NCBI RefSeq assembly: GCF_001584325.1
Contig: NZ_LSAZ01000041.1
Coordinates: 62,001 to 126,000, forward strand
Source: Bacillus nakamurai
Lineage (GTDB): Bacteria > Bacillota > Bacilli > Bacillales > Bacillaceae
Length of the DNA: 64,000 nucleotides
Reading direction: 5' to 3'
Below the pieces are notes generated by a model that had not been told where the DNA came from, ran no database searches, and was given only the letters and a program-made list of their open reading frames with translations. This document shows positions 38,507 to 47,795 of the stretch, one piece after another. The translations under genes and the position numbers were made by a program. Within the stretch, counting starts at the first letter, position 1; each line of letters begins with the position of its first letter.

Positions 38507-39424
38507 ATGGCTAATTCCAGAATTTTAAACGATACAGCTATAGACGGGCAGATTGAAGAGACGACGGCATGGAAGGATTTCCTTTCTCTTATTAAAATAG
38601 GGATCGTCAATTCAAATTTAATTACGACTTTTACCGGGATGTGGCTTGCGTTACATATATCCGGTCTAAGCTTTTTAGGCAATTTAAACACCGTGCTTCT
38701 TACATTAATCGGTTCTTCTTTGATCATCGCCGGTTCCTGTGCCATTAACAATTATTACGACCGGGATATCGACCATTTAATGGAGCGCACGAAAGTAAGG
38801 CCGACGGTTACCGGAAAGATTCAGCCGAATCAAGCGCTGTGGTCAGGAATTTTACTCGTTGCTTTAGGACTTATCATGCTTTTAATGACCACCGTGATGG
38901 CAGCTGTGATCGGTTTTATCGGGGTGTTTACGTACGTTGTTCTTTATACAATGTGGACGAAACGCCGCTATACGATTAATACGGTCGTCGGCAGTGTCTC
39001 AGGCGCCGTGCCTCCGTTAATCGGTTGGACGGCAGTTGAAGGGCATATCGGGGTTGTCGCGTGGGTATTGTTCATGATTTTATTCATTTGGCAGATTCCC
39101 CACTTTTTATCGCTTGCGATTAAAAAAACAGAAGATTACAGAGCCGCAAATATTCCGATGCTGCCGGTGGTGCATGGTTTTGAAGTGACGAAAAGACAGA
39201 TTATCGTTTGGGTCGCATGCTTATTACCGCTTCCGTTTTTCCTCGGAAGTCTCGGTCTTCCGGTTGTTATTCTCGGCACTTTGTTAAATGTCGGATGGCT
39301 CGTTCTCGGATTGATGGGTTTCCGGATGAAAAACATCATGAAGTGGGCCACTCTTATGTTTGTCTATTCACTTAATTACATGACCATTTATTTTGTTGCG
39401 ATGGTGGTCTTCACGCTGTTTTAA
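38507..39424 (+). CDS. ctaB: haem O synthase (protohaem IX farnesyltransferase)
   Basis: This 305-residue UbiA-family prenyltransferase has about nine membrane helices and two Asp-rich motifs: [15 protein letters not shown] (about 84-98) and [15 protein letters not shown] (about 206-220). It adds a farnesyl group to haem B for the terminal oxidase. ATG 38507 has AAGGGAGG upstream and the expected length; the frame extends to 38444 without support. A terminator separates it from ctaC. Confidence 0.96.
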   Translation: MANSRILNDTAIDGQIEETTAWKDFLSLIKIGIVNSNLITTFTGMWLALHISGLSFLGNLNTVLLTLIGSSLIIAGSCAINNYYDRDIDHLMERTKVRPTVTGKIQPNQALWSGILLVALGLIMLLMTTVMAAVIGFIGVFTYVVLYTMWTKRRYTINTVVGSVSGAVPPLIGWTAVEGHIGVVAWVLFMILFIWQIPHFLSLAIKKTEDYRAANIPMLPVVHGFEVTKRQIIVWVACLLPLPFFLGSLGLPVVILGTLLNVGWLVLGLMGFRMKNIMKWATLMFVYSLNYMTIYFVAMVVFTLF

Positions 39425-39480
39425 AATTGAATAACGAGCTTGTTTGATCGCTTCAAAACAAACGATGACAACTAGTAAAC

Positions 39481-39520
39481 GCCGCCTTGACCTTTTGTTT
39501 AATCAGGCGGCTTTGCTTTT
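39481..39520 (+). terminator. terminator between ctaB and ctaC
   Basis: GCCGCCTTGA/TCAGGCGGC with one bulged base and a T-rich tail. Internal to the cta cluster, so ctaCDEFG may be served by read-through or a separate promoter in 39521-39650. Confidence 0.65.
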
Positions 39521-39661
39521 ATACATAGATGGAATTTTAAGTAAAAAATCTCATATTTTAAGAAATGAGGAAATGAAGCATTTCAGTTGGAAGCAGTTTA
39601 TCTGCTTGTGAACATTCCGTTGAAGTTCATCTTGTACTGATCAAAAAAGGGGTTGGGTGAA

Positions 39662-40732
39662 ATGTTAAAGCGTTGGCGTCTTTTTTCATTATTAGCCTTA
39701 GTGCCGCTTTTGTTAAGCGGCTGTGGAAAACCGTTTCTGTCCACACTCAAGCCTGCCGGCGAGGTGGCTGATAAACAGTATGATCTGACCGTGCTCAGCA
39801 CACTTATTATGGTTGTAGTCGTGGCGGTCGTGGCCGTTATCTTCTTTTATGTCATTGTAAGATTCAGACGGTCGCGTGTAGGGGAAGACACGATACCGAA
39901 ACAGGTCGAGGGGAACCGCTTTTTAGAAATCACCTGGACCGTCATTCCCATCTTGCTTCTAATTGTTCTCGTCATTCCGGTTGTAATCGACACGCTGGCG
40001 CTCGCGGATACATCGCCGATGGATAAGAAAAACCGTAAAGCGGAGGATGCGCTCGTCGTTAATGTCAGGGCCAATTTATACTGGTGGGAATTTGAATATC
40101 CGGATTACGGAATCGTGACGAGCCAGGAGCTTATCGTTCCGACAGATGAGCGCGTCTATTTCAAACTGAAGTCATCCGATGTAAAGCATTCCTTCTGGAT
40201 TCCGTCAGCAGGCGGGAAAATTGATACGAATACGGATAATGACAATACCTTCTTTTTAACCTTTGATTCGAAGCGAAGCAAAGAAGCGGGAGAGTATTTC
40301 TTCGGCAAATGCGCCGAGCTGTGCGGCCCTTCGCACGCGCTGATGGATTTTAAAGTGAAGCCGCTTTCGTCAAAAGAATTTAAAAACTGGACGAAAGCGA
40401 TGAAAAATTATAAGCATAAGACGAATTCTGATTTAGCCGCACAAGGTGAAGAGCTGTTTAAGGAGAAAAACTGCCTGAGCTGCCACGCGGTTGAGCCAAA
40501 TGATAAACGGGCAGAAGCGGCGAGAACGGCTCCGAACCTGGCAACCTTCGGCGAACGGGTCAAAGTAGCCGGGATCAAGGATTCGAACAAAAAAAATGTG
40601 AAGGCTTGGCTGAAAGATCCGGAGAGCATTAAGCCGGGAAACAAAATGACAGGTTCGTATCCGAAGCTGACAGATGCTGAAACGGATGCGCTGTATGAAT
40701 ATTTAAAAGGGTTAAAAGCGGAAAGCAAGTGA
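39662..40732 (+). CDS. ctaC: cytochrome caa3 oxidase subunit II (lipoprotein, CuA and cytochrome c)
   Basis: This 356-residue subunit has lipobox LLSGC (Cys21), two membrane helices (about 44-65 and 90-112), and a CuA cupredoxin domain with ligands His176, Cys217, Glu219, Cys221, His225 and Met228 (CAELCGPSHALM). A fused C-terminal cytochrome c domain has CLSCH (Cys271, Cys274, His275). It accepts electrons outside the membrane. ATG 39662 with AAGGGG upstream is preferred to TTG 39653. Confidence 0.96.
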   Translation: MLKRWRLFSLLALVPLLLSGCGKPFLSTLKPAGEVADKQYDLTVLSTLIMVVVVAVVAVIFFYVIVRFRRSRVGEDTIPKQVEGNRFLEITWTVIPILLLIVLVIPVVIDTLALADTSPMDKKNRKAEDALVVNVRANLYWWEFEYPDYGIVTSQELIVPTDERVYFKLKSSDVKHSFWIPSAGGKIDTNTDNDNTFFLTFDSKRSKEAGEYFFGKCAELCGPSHALMDFKVKPLSSKEFKNWTKAMKNYKHKTNSDLAAQGEELFKEKNCLSCHAVEPNDKRAEAARTAPNLATFGERVKVAGIKDSNKKNVKAWLKDPESIKPGNKMTGSYPKLTDAETDALYEYLKGLKAESK

Positions 40733-40763
40733 GGACAGGGAGATATTTGGGGGGAGGTCGCAA

Positions 40764-42632
40764 ATGTTGAATACGCTTACAGAAAAGCGGAAAAGAGGCT
40801 CTTTGCTTTGGGATTATTTGACGACGGTTGACCATAAAAAAATCGCGATTTTATACATGATCGCCGGGGGATTTTTCTTCGTAGTCGGCGGGCTTGAGGC
40901 GATGCTGATCAGGATTCAGCTCTTAAGGCCTGACAGCCATTTCGTCAATCCGCAGCAGTTTAATGAAATTATGACGATGCATGGAACGACAATGATTTTC
41001 CTTGCGGCTATGCCGCTTTTATTCGGGCTGATGAATGCCGTTGTACCGCTCCAGATCGGGGCGCGTGATGTCTCATTTCCATTTTTGAACGCGCTCGGTT
41101 TCTGGCTGTTTTTCTTCGGGGGGATCTTTCTGAATCTGAGCTGGTTTTTAGGCGGCGCCCCTGACGCCGGCTGGACATCTTACGCGTCACTTGCGCTGCA
41201 TTCAAAAGGGCATGGCATTGATTTCTTCGTGCTGGGTCTGCAAATATCGGGGTTAGGGACATTGATTGCAGGGATTAACTTTTTGGCAACTATTATTAAT
41301 ATGAGGGCGCCCGGTTTGACCTATATGAGAATGCCGCTGTTTACGTGGACGACATTTGTGGCGTCGGCACTCATCTTATTTGCTTTTCCTCCGCTCACGG
41401 TCGGCTTGGCGCTGATGATGCTGGACCGATTGTTCGGAACGAATTTCTTTAATCCTGAACTCGGCGGAAATACGATTATTTGGGAGCACTTGTTTTGGAT
41501 TTTCGGGCATCCGGAAGTTTATATTTTAATCCTTCCTGCTTTCGGAATTTTTTCAGAAGTGATTCCCGTATTTGCGAGAAAAAGGCTGTTCGGCTATTCA
41601 TCAATGGTCTTTGCGATTGTGCTGATCGGCTTCCTCGGATTTATGGTATGGGTGCACCACATGTTCACGACAGGGCTCGGCCCGATTGCCAACGCGATTT
41701 TTGCTGTTGCTACGATGGCAATTGCGGTGCCGACGGGTATTAAAATTTTCAACTGGCTCCTGACAATCTGGGGAGGAAACGTCAAGTTTACGACCCCTAT
41801 GCTGTACGCGGTGGCATTTATTCCTTCTTTCGTTCTTGGCGGGGTGACGGGTGTCATGCTGGCTGCGGCTGCGGCTGATTACCAGTTCCATGATACGTAC
41901 TTTGTCGTTGCGCATTTCCATTATGTCATTATCGGCGGTGTTGTGTTCGGCATACTTGCCGGCGTGCATTTCTGGTGGCCGAAGATGTTCGGGAAAGTGC
42001 TTAACGAAACGATGGGAAAGATCTCGTTCATCTTATTTTTTATCGGTTTTCACTTAACTTTCTTCATCCAGCATTTCCTCGGATTGATGGGAATGCCGCG
42101 GCGCGTTTACACGTATCTGCCTGGCCAGGGACTTGATACGGGCAACCTCATCAGTTCAATCGGCGCGTTTTTTATGGCCGGAGCGGCTGTTTTATTGGTA
42201 GTCAATATCATTTATACGTCTGTAAAAGGCAAATACGTCGGAAATGACCCATGGCTTGACGGGCGTACACTTGAATGGACCGTGGCTTCGCCGCCGCCTG
42301 AATACAATTTTAAACAGCTGCCATTTGTAAGAGGGCTTGATCCGCTGTGGATCGAAAAGCAGGCCGGAAATCAGGGCATGGCCCCCGCAGAGCCTGTAGA
42401 AGACATCCATATGCCGAACGGATCCATTCTGCCGCTCATCATTTCTTTCGGTCTTTTTGTCGCAGCATTCGGTCTTTTGTATCGCTCTGACCATTCTTGG
42501 GGGCTTCCTGTCATCTTTATAGGGCTCGGCATTACGTTCTTTTCCATGCTGCTTCGCTCTGTGATTGATGATTACGGCTATCATATTCATAAAGAAGATT
42601 TGCCGAATGACGATAAAGGGGTGAAGGCGTAA
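40764..42632 (+). CDS. ctaD: cytochrome caa3 oxidase subunit I
   Basis: This 622-residue haem-copper oxidase catalytic subunit has about 14 membrane helices. The haem ligand lies in MTMHGTTM, CuB ligands in WEHLFWIFGHPEVYIL (His-Pro-Glu-Val-Tyr cross-link) and HHMF, and the two haem ligands in VVAHFHYVI. It reduces oxygen and pumps protons. ATG with GGGGGGAGG upstream; its stop overlaps the ctaE start by one base. Confidence 0.97.
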   Translation: MLNTLTEKRKRGSLLWDYLTTVDHKKIAILYMIAGGFFFVVGGLEAMLIRIQLLRPDSHFVNPQQFNEIMTMHGTTMIFLAAMPLLFGLMNAVVPLQIGARDVSFPFLNALGFWLFFFGGIFLNLSWFLGGAPDAGWTSYASLALHSKGHGIDFFVLGLQISGLGTLIAGINFLATIINMRAPGLTYMRMPLFTWTTFVASALILFAFPPLTVGLALMMLDRLFGTNFFNPELGGNTIIWEHLFWIFGHPEVYILILPAFGIFSEVIPVFARKRLFGYSSMVFAIVLIGFLGFMVWVHHMFTTGLGPIANAIFAVATMAIAVPTGIKIFNWLLTIWGGNVKFTTPMLYAVAFIPSFVLGGVTGVMLAAAAADYQFHDTYFVVAHFHYVIIGGVVFGILAGVHFWWPKMFGKVLNETMGKISFILFFIGFHLTFFIQHFLGLMGMPRRVYTYLPGQGLDTGNLISSIGAFFMAGAAVLLVVNIIYTSVKGKYVGNDPWLDGRTLEWTVASPPPEYNFKQLPFVRGLDPLWIEKQAGNQGMAPAEPVEDIHMPNGSILPLIISFGLFVAAFGLLYRSDHSWGLPVIFIGLGITFFSMLLRSVIDDYGYHIHKEDLPNDDKGVKA

Positions 42633-43255
42633 TGCAGCTTCAGGAAAAAATGACGGCTGAAACCTTTCCGGCTTCTCCTGAAAAAGAAACGCTGGAGGGG
42701 AAAAATAAGTTTTTAGGATTTTGGCTCTTTCTCGGCGGGGAAACTGTTTTGTTCGCCTCGCTTTTTGCGACATTTCTCGCCCTTAGGCAGTCAAAAGCCG
42801 GGGGCCCGTCCACCGCTGAGATGTTTGAGCTTCCGATTGTATTTATTGCCACGATGCTGCTGTTAACGAGCAGCTTAACAAGTGTGTATGCGATGTATCA
42901 TATGAAAAACTTCTCATTCGGAAAGATGCAGCTGTGGCTTCTGATTACCATCTTATTGGGAGCGGGATTTTTAGGCGTAGAAATATATGAGTTTACACAT
43001 TACACTCATGAATTCGGGTTTACCATCACGAGCTCTGCGCTCGGTTCAGCGTTTTACACGCTTGTCGGGACACACGGAGCCCACGTGGCGTTCGGCCTTT
43101 TATGGATCAGCACGCTTATGATCCGAAATGCAAAAAGAGGGCTCAGCCTTTATAACGCGCCAAAATATTATGTTGCCAGTTTATATTGGCATTTTATCGA
43201 TGTCGTGTGGGTCTTTATCTTTACCGTTGTATATTTAATGGGGATGGTGGGATAA
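42632..43255 (+). CDS. ctaE: cytochrome caa3 oxidase subunit III
   Basis: This 207-residue subunit has five membrane helices; the helix with GTHGAHVAFGLLW (about 149-161) and YWHFIDVVWVFIF near the C-terminus are conserved. The start overlaps the ctaD stop (TAATG), indicating coupled translation. 2 bp before ctaF. Confidence 0.95.
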   Translation: MQLQEKMTAETFPASPEKETLEGKNKFLGFWLFLGGETVLFASLFATFLALRQSKAGGPSTAEMFELPIVFIATMLLLTSSLTSVYAMYHMKNFSFGKMQLWLLITILLGAGFLGVEIYEFTHYTHEFGFTITSSALGSAFYTLVGTHGAHVAFGLLWISTLMIRNAKRGLSLYNAPKYYVASLYWHFIDVVWVFIFTVVYLMGMVG

Positions 43256-43257
43256 CG

Positions 43258-43590
43258 ATGGACGATAAAAAAAACAGAGGGACTGTCAGTACGGATCTCG
43301 AATATCGTAAAAAGAAAAACGCCGAGGAGATGAAATATCAAATCATGTCCTTCGGTTTGATGATCGGCCTCACGCTTGTCGCGTTTCTGACAGTGGCGGC
43401 CGATGGCATCGCGAGCTGGTTTACAATGCCGTTTCTCATCCTGCTTGCAGTCATACAAGTCATTTTTCAGCTGTTTTATTTTATGCATATGAGCCAAAAA
43501 GGGCATGAAGCGCCGTCATTATTTCTGTATTCGGGAATATTTGTCGCGTTTATCACCGTGCTGGCATTTGTCACGATTATTTGGTGGTAA
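43258..43590 (+). CDS. ctaF: cytochrome caa3 oxidase subunit IV
   Basis: This 110-residue subunit has a charged N-terminus (MDDKKNRGTVSTDLEY) and three membrane helices (about 31-50, 56-77, 89-110) with the FYFMHM-type motif LFYFMHMSQKG. The frame extends to 43186 inside ctaE, but ATG 43258 gives the family length. Fourth structural subunit of the operon. Confidence 0.94.
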   Translation: MDDKKNRGTVSTDLEYRKKKNAEEMKYQIMSFGLMIGLTLVAFLTVAADGIASWFTMPFLILLAVIQVIFQLFYFMHMSQKGHEAPSLFLYSGIFVAFITVLAFVTIIWW

Positions 43591-43614
43591 TCGGGGCGGC
43601 AGGGAGTGAGAGAT

Positions 43615-44499
43615 TTGATTAATTTAGAAATGTTTGGGTTTCGCGCGATGTGGAGCCCTTATCTGTTTTGTGTGACTGCCGTGATTACGGCGCTTTATTT
43701 TTACTGGTGCAGCCGGCATAAGGGTTGTGTATCGGTAAAGGAGAAGGTTTTGTTCGGGCTTTCGGCGTTCTTTTTTTACGCGGCGGCCGGAAGTCCGGTG
43801 GATTTATTGGGGCACGTGATGTTCAGCGCCCATATGGCCCAGATGGCGGTTTTGTTTTTAGTTGTGCCTCCGCTTTTGATTTCAGGAATTCCCGGCTGGG
43901 CGTGGGAGAAAATCATTTTCAGGCCGGTCGTAAAACCGCTGTTCTCTTTTTTTTCGCTGCCGCTTGTCGCATTGCTGTTATTTAACGGCATATTTTCTCT
44001 CTACCACGTTCCGTTTATATTTGATGCCGTGAAAACGGATTCTCTGTATCACACGCTGATGAACGGTTTGATATTTATCACGGCGTTTTTTATGTGGTGG
44101 CCGATAGTGCATCAAGTGGACCGCCTGCCGCGCCTCACCGGCTTAATGAAGCTGGGGTATATTATGGCGGACGGAATTCTTCTGACGCCGGCCTGCGCCC
44201 TCATTATGTTCAGCGGCGCACCGCTGTATGCGACGTATACAGACCCGGCGGCTTGGGCTGAAGCGATGAAGCTGTGCGTGCCTTTAGATTTGCTGCAGCA
44301 GATTCCTTTATCGGGTCCCGAGATGTTTAACACGCTGCCTCCTTTAGAAGATCAGCAGCTTGGCGCGGTATTAATGAAAATCATTCAAGAGCTTGTGTAC
44401 GGAACGTATTTGGCTGTCGTTTTTTTTCAGTGGGTCAAAACAGAGCGGGAAAAAGATTCACCGACCGAGCCTCCGTATATTCAGCATACGGTATCATAA
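43615..44499 (+). CDS. ctaG: cytochrome caa3 assembly factor CtaG
   Basis: This 294-residue caa3_CtaG membrane protein with about seven helices is required for assembling active caa3 oxidase, probably at the copper sites. [19 protein letters not shown] (about 60-78) has conserved His and Met residues. Start: TTG 43615 has GGGAGTG 8 bases upstream and begins [11 protein letters not shown] 43606 is the alternative. Last cta gene; followed by the 223-bp repeat element. Confidence 0.92.
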   Translation: MINLEMFGFRAMWSPYLFCVTAVITALYFYWCSRHKGCVSVKEKVLFGLSAFFFYAAAGSPVDLLGHVMFSAHMAQMAVLFLVVPPLLISGIPGWAWEKIIFRPVVKPLFSFFSLPLVALLLFNGIFSLYHVPFIFDAVKTDSLYHTLMNGLIFITAFFMWWPIVHQVDRLPRLTGLMKLGYIMADGILLTPACALIMFSGAPLYATYTDPAAWAEAMKLCVPLDLLQQIPLSGPEMFNTLPPLEDQQLGAVLMKIIQELVYGTYLAVVFFQWVKTEREKDSPTEPPYIQHTVS

Positions 44500-44500
44500 A

Positions 44501-44723
44501 AAGGTACAGCAGAATATGCTGTACCTTCAGATTAAAGAGAAAGTGGGGGTTTTGAAGACGTATGGCAAAGAAACCCTCATTCTTTTAATTTCTTTCGTTC
44601 CGAGACACAATATATTGTGTGCCTGCCTATGGGATCAGACCAGTATATTGTGTGATTAAATTTCAAAAAGGCTGTCGAGATTTTCTCGACAGCCTGAAGG
44701 TACAGCAGAATATGCTGTACCTT
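44501..44723. repeat. hairpin-bounded 223-bp repeat element between ctaG and ylbA
   Basis: An identical 27-bp sequence, AAGGTACAGCA-GAATA-TGCTGTACCTT, occurs at 44501-44527 and 44697-44723. It is itself an inverted repeat, so the two ends are also terminal inverted repeats (about 30 bp with flanking CAG/CTG). The 169 bp between hold a GGGTTT/AAACCC hairpin (44546-44576), a perfect 16-bp palindrome ACACAATATATTGTGT (44605-44620), a second TATATTGTGTG (44644-44654), and a perfect 12-bp stem AGGCTGTCGAGA (44669-44695) with T5 on the minus strand. The outer hairpins carry T runs only on their outer sides, as if one bidirectional terminator had been split and duplicated. Confidence 0.75.
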
Positions 44724-44728
44724 TTTTC

Positions 44729-45088
44729 TTACATTTGCACTGTTTTTAGAGGCTCTGCCAATTCAAGAATCAATGCTTTGCTTTTAGCGACGACATGGCT
44801 CGGAAATTCTTCCGTGCTGCCGTATTCAACACCGTGCGGATAATAATGCTTGCCTAAAAGAGGGGCCATCAGCTGTATAACGGCGCGGCCGCTGCCTACA
44901 TCACCCGCTGCTGCAATCCCTTGAATCCGCAGATAAAACGTCCCCTCAGCAACTGAAAATTTTTTATCATAGGTCACTCTTTCATAATCCCATTGGCCCG
45001 CCCGGATTAATCCCTTGCTTTCCATCAGATCATCCAGGAGGCTAAGCTCGGCTTTTACCCCTTCAAGACCGCTCTCCTCAAACTTCAA
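44729..45088 (-). CDS. ylbA: YlbA family protein
   Basis: This 119-residue soluble protein contains LSLLDDLMESKGLIRAGQWDY near the N-terminus and LLGKHYYPHGVEYGS (about 74-88). No catalytic motif is recognised; function unknown. The start is TTG with AAAGGAGGGGGAAGG upstream. Divergent from ylbB. Confidence 0.82.
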   Translation of the reverse strand: MKFEESGLEGVKAELSLLDDLMESKGLIRAGQWDYERVTYDKKFSVAEGTFYLRIQGIAAAGDVGSGRAVIQLMAPLLGKHYYPHGVEYGSTEEFPSHVVAKSKALILELAEPLKTVQM

Positions 45089-45228
45089 ACCTTCCCCCTC
45101 CTTTTAAAATTTACCTTTCCTGACAATCATAGTATGAAAGCGTTACACTTTCAATGATTCATACGATGAAAGTATGCAAAAAGAAAAATTTGACGACAAT
45201 AGTAGCAGAAAAAAGGAGGAATTCCGCA

Positions 45229-45675
45229 ATGACAAAGATCAATAAGCTCATGACGTCAGACTTGCATTATTGTACAGTATTAGATAATGTATATGAAGCT
45301 GCGGTGAAGATGAAAGACGCAGATGTCGGCGCCATTCCGATTGTAGACGAGGACGGCAAGACACTGGTTGGGATTGTGACAGACAGAGATCTCGTATTAA
45401 GAGGGATTGCCTCAAAAAAACCAAATTCTCAAAAAATAACCGATGCTATGACAAAACAGGTCATCAGTGTTGAGGAGGATGCTTCTGTAGATGAAGTGCT
45501 CCATATGATGGCAGAGCATCAGCTCAGAAGAATTCCGGTCACACAGGATAAAAAGCTTGTCGGCATTGTCACGCTCGGTGATCTTTCTTTAGCCGAGCAG
45601 TCAAACGAGCGGGCAGGCCAGGCTCTTTCTGACATTTCTGAAGATGGGGACAGCCAGCAGGGTTTTATCCATTAA
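45229..45675 (+). CDS. ylbB: tandem CBS-domain protein YlbB
   Basis: The 148-residue protein is two CBS domains (about 8-62 and 72-127), each with the GIVTDRDL or GIVTLGDL signature. Such stand-alone modules bind adenine nucleotides and act as regulators; the partner is unknown. ATG 45229 with AAAAAGGAGG upstream; the open frame to 45154 is not used. Confidence 0.9.
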   Translation: MTKINKLMTSDLHYCTVLDNVYEAAVKMKDADVGAIPIVDEDGKTLVGIVTDRDLVLRGIASKKPNSQKITDAMTKQVISVEEDASVDEVLHMMAEHQLRRIPVTQDKKLVGIVTLGDLSLAEQSNERAGQALSDISEDGDSQQGFIH

Positions 45676-45761
45676 ACATAAATCACTGGCGTTAAAAATA
45701 GGCTGTACTGTATGAGAGAAAAATTTGTAACAGAACGGTATGATTTTATGGGGGTGAGAGG

Positions 45762-46799
45762 TTGAAAAATATCGCAAGGGCTCTCGTTATCCTTTTACTT
45801 ATTTACGGGGCGTATGTTCTGTTTATACAATATGGATCAGCTCCTCAGAAACAGAAAAATCCAGAGGAGCCGCAGGTCTCCAATGAGGAAGCAAGCGGAA
45901 AGCGGCTGAAAATGCCGTCATCAGGGCTGCTCTCTCTTATGGGAAAATCGGCTGCCGAGGTAAAAAAGAAACTGGGGGAACCGGTACGCAAAGATCCGTC
46001 TGCCTATGACTATGAATGGTGGGTATACAATCAGGGGAAAGACCAATATGTACAAGTCGGCATTTTGAATGATAAAGCGGTGACTTTATACGCTTCGGGA
46101 AGCGGCATCAACGCGAAACCGTTTAAAATCGGCGAATCGACAGGCGAGGTCTTTAAAACGACGCAGGTAGCTCCGTTCGTCAATGTCTCTGACAAGGGGA
46201 ATACGTACCGGTTTGAGTTTTCGGAAGAGGATATCAACACACGTCCTACGGTAAAGATAGGCGGCATGTATGTTCAGCTGTATATGGACAAATTTGAAGG
46301 AAATCTATCAAGCATCAGGGCGTTTGATGCGGAAACCTTTGTGAAACAAAGGCCGTACGAGGTCATGTACAGAGGGAAGCTGACCGAACCGGAGCCTGTT
46401 TCCGATGAAAAATGGAACGACATTGAGCGGGCAAGTGAACAGCAGATTCTTGATATAACCAACGTGATCCGCGTGAAACACGGCCTTGCGAGGCTGAAGT
46501 GGGATGAGCCGGCGGCAAAGGTGGCATTCGGCCATAGCGAAGACATGAGGGACAACAAGTATTTCTCCCATGTGTCAAAAAAATACGGCACTTTAAAGGA
46601 CCGGTTAGAAAAAGGGAATGTAAAATTTCAAGAGGCCGGAGAAAATATTGCGTATAACTATGTGGACGGGCCGGCTGCAGTCGAAGGCTGGCTGAACAGC
46701 GAAGGGCACAGAAAGGCGCTGTTAAGCCCGGATTATACCCATCTCGGTGTCGGCGTGGACAGGAAGTATTACACGCAAAATTTTATTAAGCCTTGGTAG
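45762..46799 (+). CDS. ylbC: CAP/SCP-domain exported protein YlbC
   Basis: The 345-residue protein has an N-terminal signal anchor (about 5-22), a CAP-associated domain (about 50-190, with LMGKSAAEVKKKLGEP), and a C-terminal CAP/SCP domain (about 230-345) with conserved HSEDM (His in AFGHSEDMRD), FSHVS and GENIAYN. Function in Bacillus unknown. The start is TTG with GGGGGTGAGAGG directly upstream. Own terminator follows. Confidence 0.87.
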   Translation: MKNIARALVILLLIYGAYVLFIQYGSAPQKQKNPEEPQVSNEEASGKRLKMPSSGLLSLMGKSAAEVKKKLGEPVRKDPSAYDYEWWVYNQGKDQYVQVGILNDKAVTLYASGSGINAKPFKIGESTGEVFKTTQVAPFVNVSDKGNTYRFEFSEEDINTRPTVKIGGMYVQLYMDKFEGNLSSIRAFDAETFVKQRPYEVMYRGKLTEPEPVSDEKWNDIERASEQQILDITNVIRVKHGLARLKWDEPAAKVAFGHSEDMRDNKYFSHVSKKYGTLKDRLEKGNVKFQEAGENIAYNYVDGPAAVEGWLNSEGHRKALLSPDYTHLGVGVDRKYYTQNFIKPW

Positions 46800-46800
46800 C

Positions 46801-46841
46801 AAAAAAACCGCAGGGAGGAATCACCCGTGCGGTCTTTTTTA
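46801..46841 (+). terminator. terminator of ylbC
   Basis: ACCGCA-GGG / CCC-G-TGCGGT stem preceded by A6 and followed by CTTTTTT. Confidence 0.8.
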
Positions 46842-47004
46842 TTGTTCCATTAAAGCTGACTGTACAATGAGGAATACAAACTCCGCTCCCGCCATAAGAA
46901 AGAACCTTTGAGATATACCAACTTTTTTTGCAATTTAGGCGAACATAAAGGCGCATAAACCGATACATTATAGCAGGTAAAACTTTTCGGAGGGGGTGAG
47001 AATT

Positions 47005-47415
47005 GTGGCGAATCAACAATCCAGGCAATCAATCGATGATTTTAAACAATTCGTAAAAAAGCATCCCAAGCTGATTCAAAACGTTCGCAAGGAACAAAAA
47101 AGCTGGCAGGAAGTTTACGAAAACTGGGTTCTCCTCGGGGAGGAAGATCCGATATGGACTCCTTTTAAAGAACAGACCGTCCAGCCTGCCTCTCAAGCGG
47201 AAACCAAAGAAGAACCGGCTGAAAAAAACGATTTTGTTTCAAAAATGGTGACCGCCGTCAAAAAAATGGATATGAACCAAATGAATGAGCAGATCAATAA
47301 AATGAGCCAGTCCATTTCGTCATTGCAAAGCCTTTTGAGCCAATTTTCAGGCGGCAGTTCAAAGCAGCCTCAGCAGGGCTCTGGACAACATCCTTTTTCA
47401 TTCAGAAAGGATTAA
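47005..47415 (+). CDS. ylbD: YlbD, putative spore coat protein
   Basis: The 136-residue hydrophilic protein has an N-terminal FKQFVKKHPKLIQNVRKEQ helix, an acidic middle and a C-terminal coiled-coil/Gln-Met-Asn-rich part (DMNQMNEQINKMSQSI). It is annotated in the family as coat-associated. GTG 47005 with GGAGGGGG 8 bases upstream is preferred to GTG 46996. GATACATT (46962-46969) resembles a sigma-E -10 element, but no clear -35 is seen. Confidence 0.82.
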   Translation: MANQQSRQSIDDFKQFVKKHPKLIQNVRKEQKSWQEVYENWVLLGEEDPIWTPFKEQTVQPASQAETKEEPAEKNDFVSKMVTAVKKMDMNQMNEQINKMSQSISSLQSLLSQFSGGSSKQPQQGSGQHPFSFRKD

Positions 47416-47430
47416 AGAAGGAGATCGTGT

Positions 47431-47670
47431 ATGCGCAAAGAGGTTCAGGAATTCATATTGGCTGATGAAGAACGGAAACGGTTTATACGGGAACGCCCCA
47501 TCTGGTACCGCAGACTTGCGAGGAAACCCGATGATCTGAATTCATTTCAGCTTGACATGATGAATTTTTATGAAAAGACGATCCCGCATCGCGTTCATCA
47601 ATTTACAAACGGGATTCAAATGGCGCAAATGATGATGCAGATGGTTCATGCGATGCGGACGCAAGATTAA
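47431..47670 (+). CDS. ylbE: YlbE family protein
   Basis: This 79-residue protein has FIRERPIWYRRLARKPDDL (about 14-32) and a Met/Gln-rich C-terminal helix (GIQMAQMMMQMVHAM). ATG with AAGGAGATCG upstream, 15 bp after ylbD, so probably one operon. Function unknown. A short hairpin AAAGCCC/GGGCTTT follows at 47669-47690 without a strong T run. Confidence 0.85.
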   Translation: MRKEVQEFILADEERKRFIRERPIWYRRLARKPDDLNSFQLDMMNFYEKTIPHRVHQFTNGIQMAQMMMQMVHAMRTQD

Positions 47671-47745
47671 AGCCCTGATACAGGGGCTTTATTAGCCTGC
47701 GAAAGCTCTCGTAAAAAAGAAAAGGGAGCGTCTTATTCTCCGCAT

Positions 47746-47774
47746 TTTCCAATTGGCTGGTTTCATGGTAAACT
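47746..47774 (+). promoter_or_regulatory. promoter of ylbF
   Basis: TTTCCA (47746-47751), 17 bases, TAAACT (47769-47774) with an extended TG at 47766-47767. Confidence 0.55.
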
Positions 47775-47795
47775 AACAACTGGAGGTGCGTATTC

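Noticed and set aside
44393..44843. Two plus-strand frames across the ctaG-ylbA repeat element
   Set aside because: They share the fragment KVQQNMLYL-like only because of the duplicated hairpin, start inside ctaG or the repeat, and lack ribosome sites.
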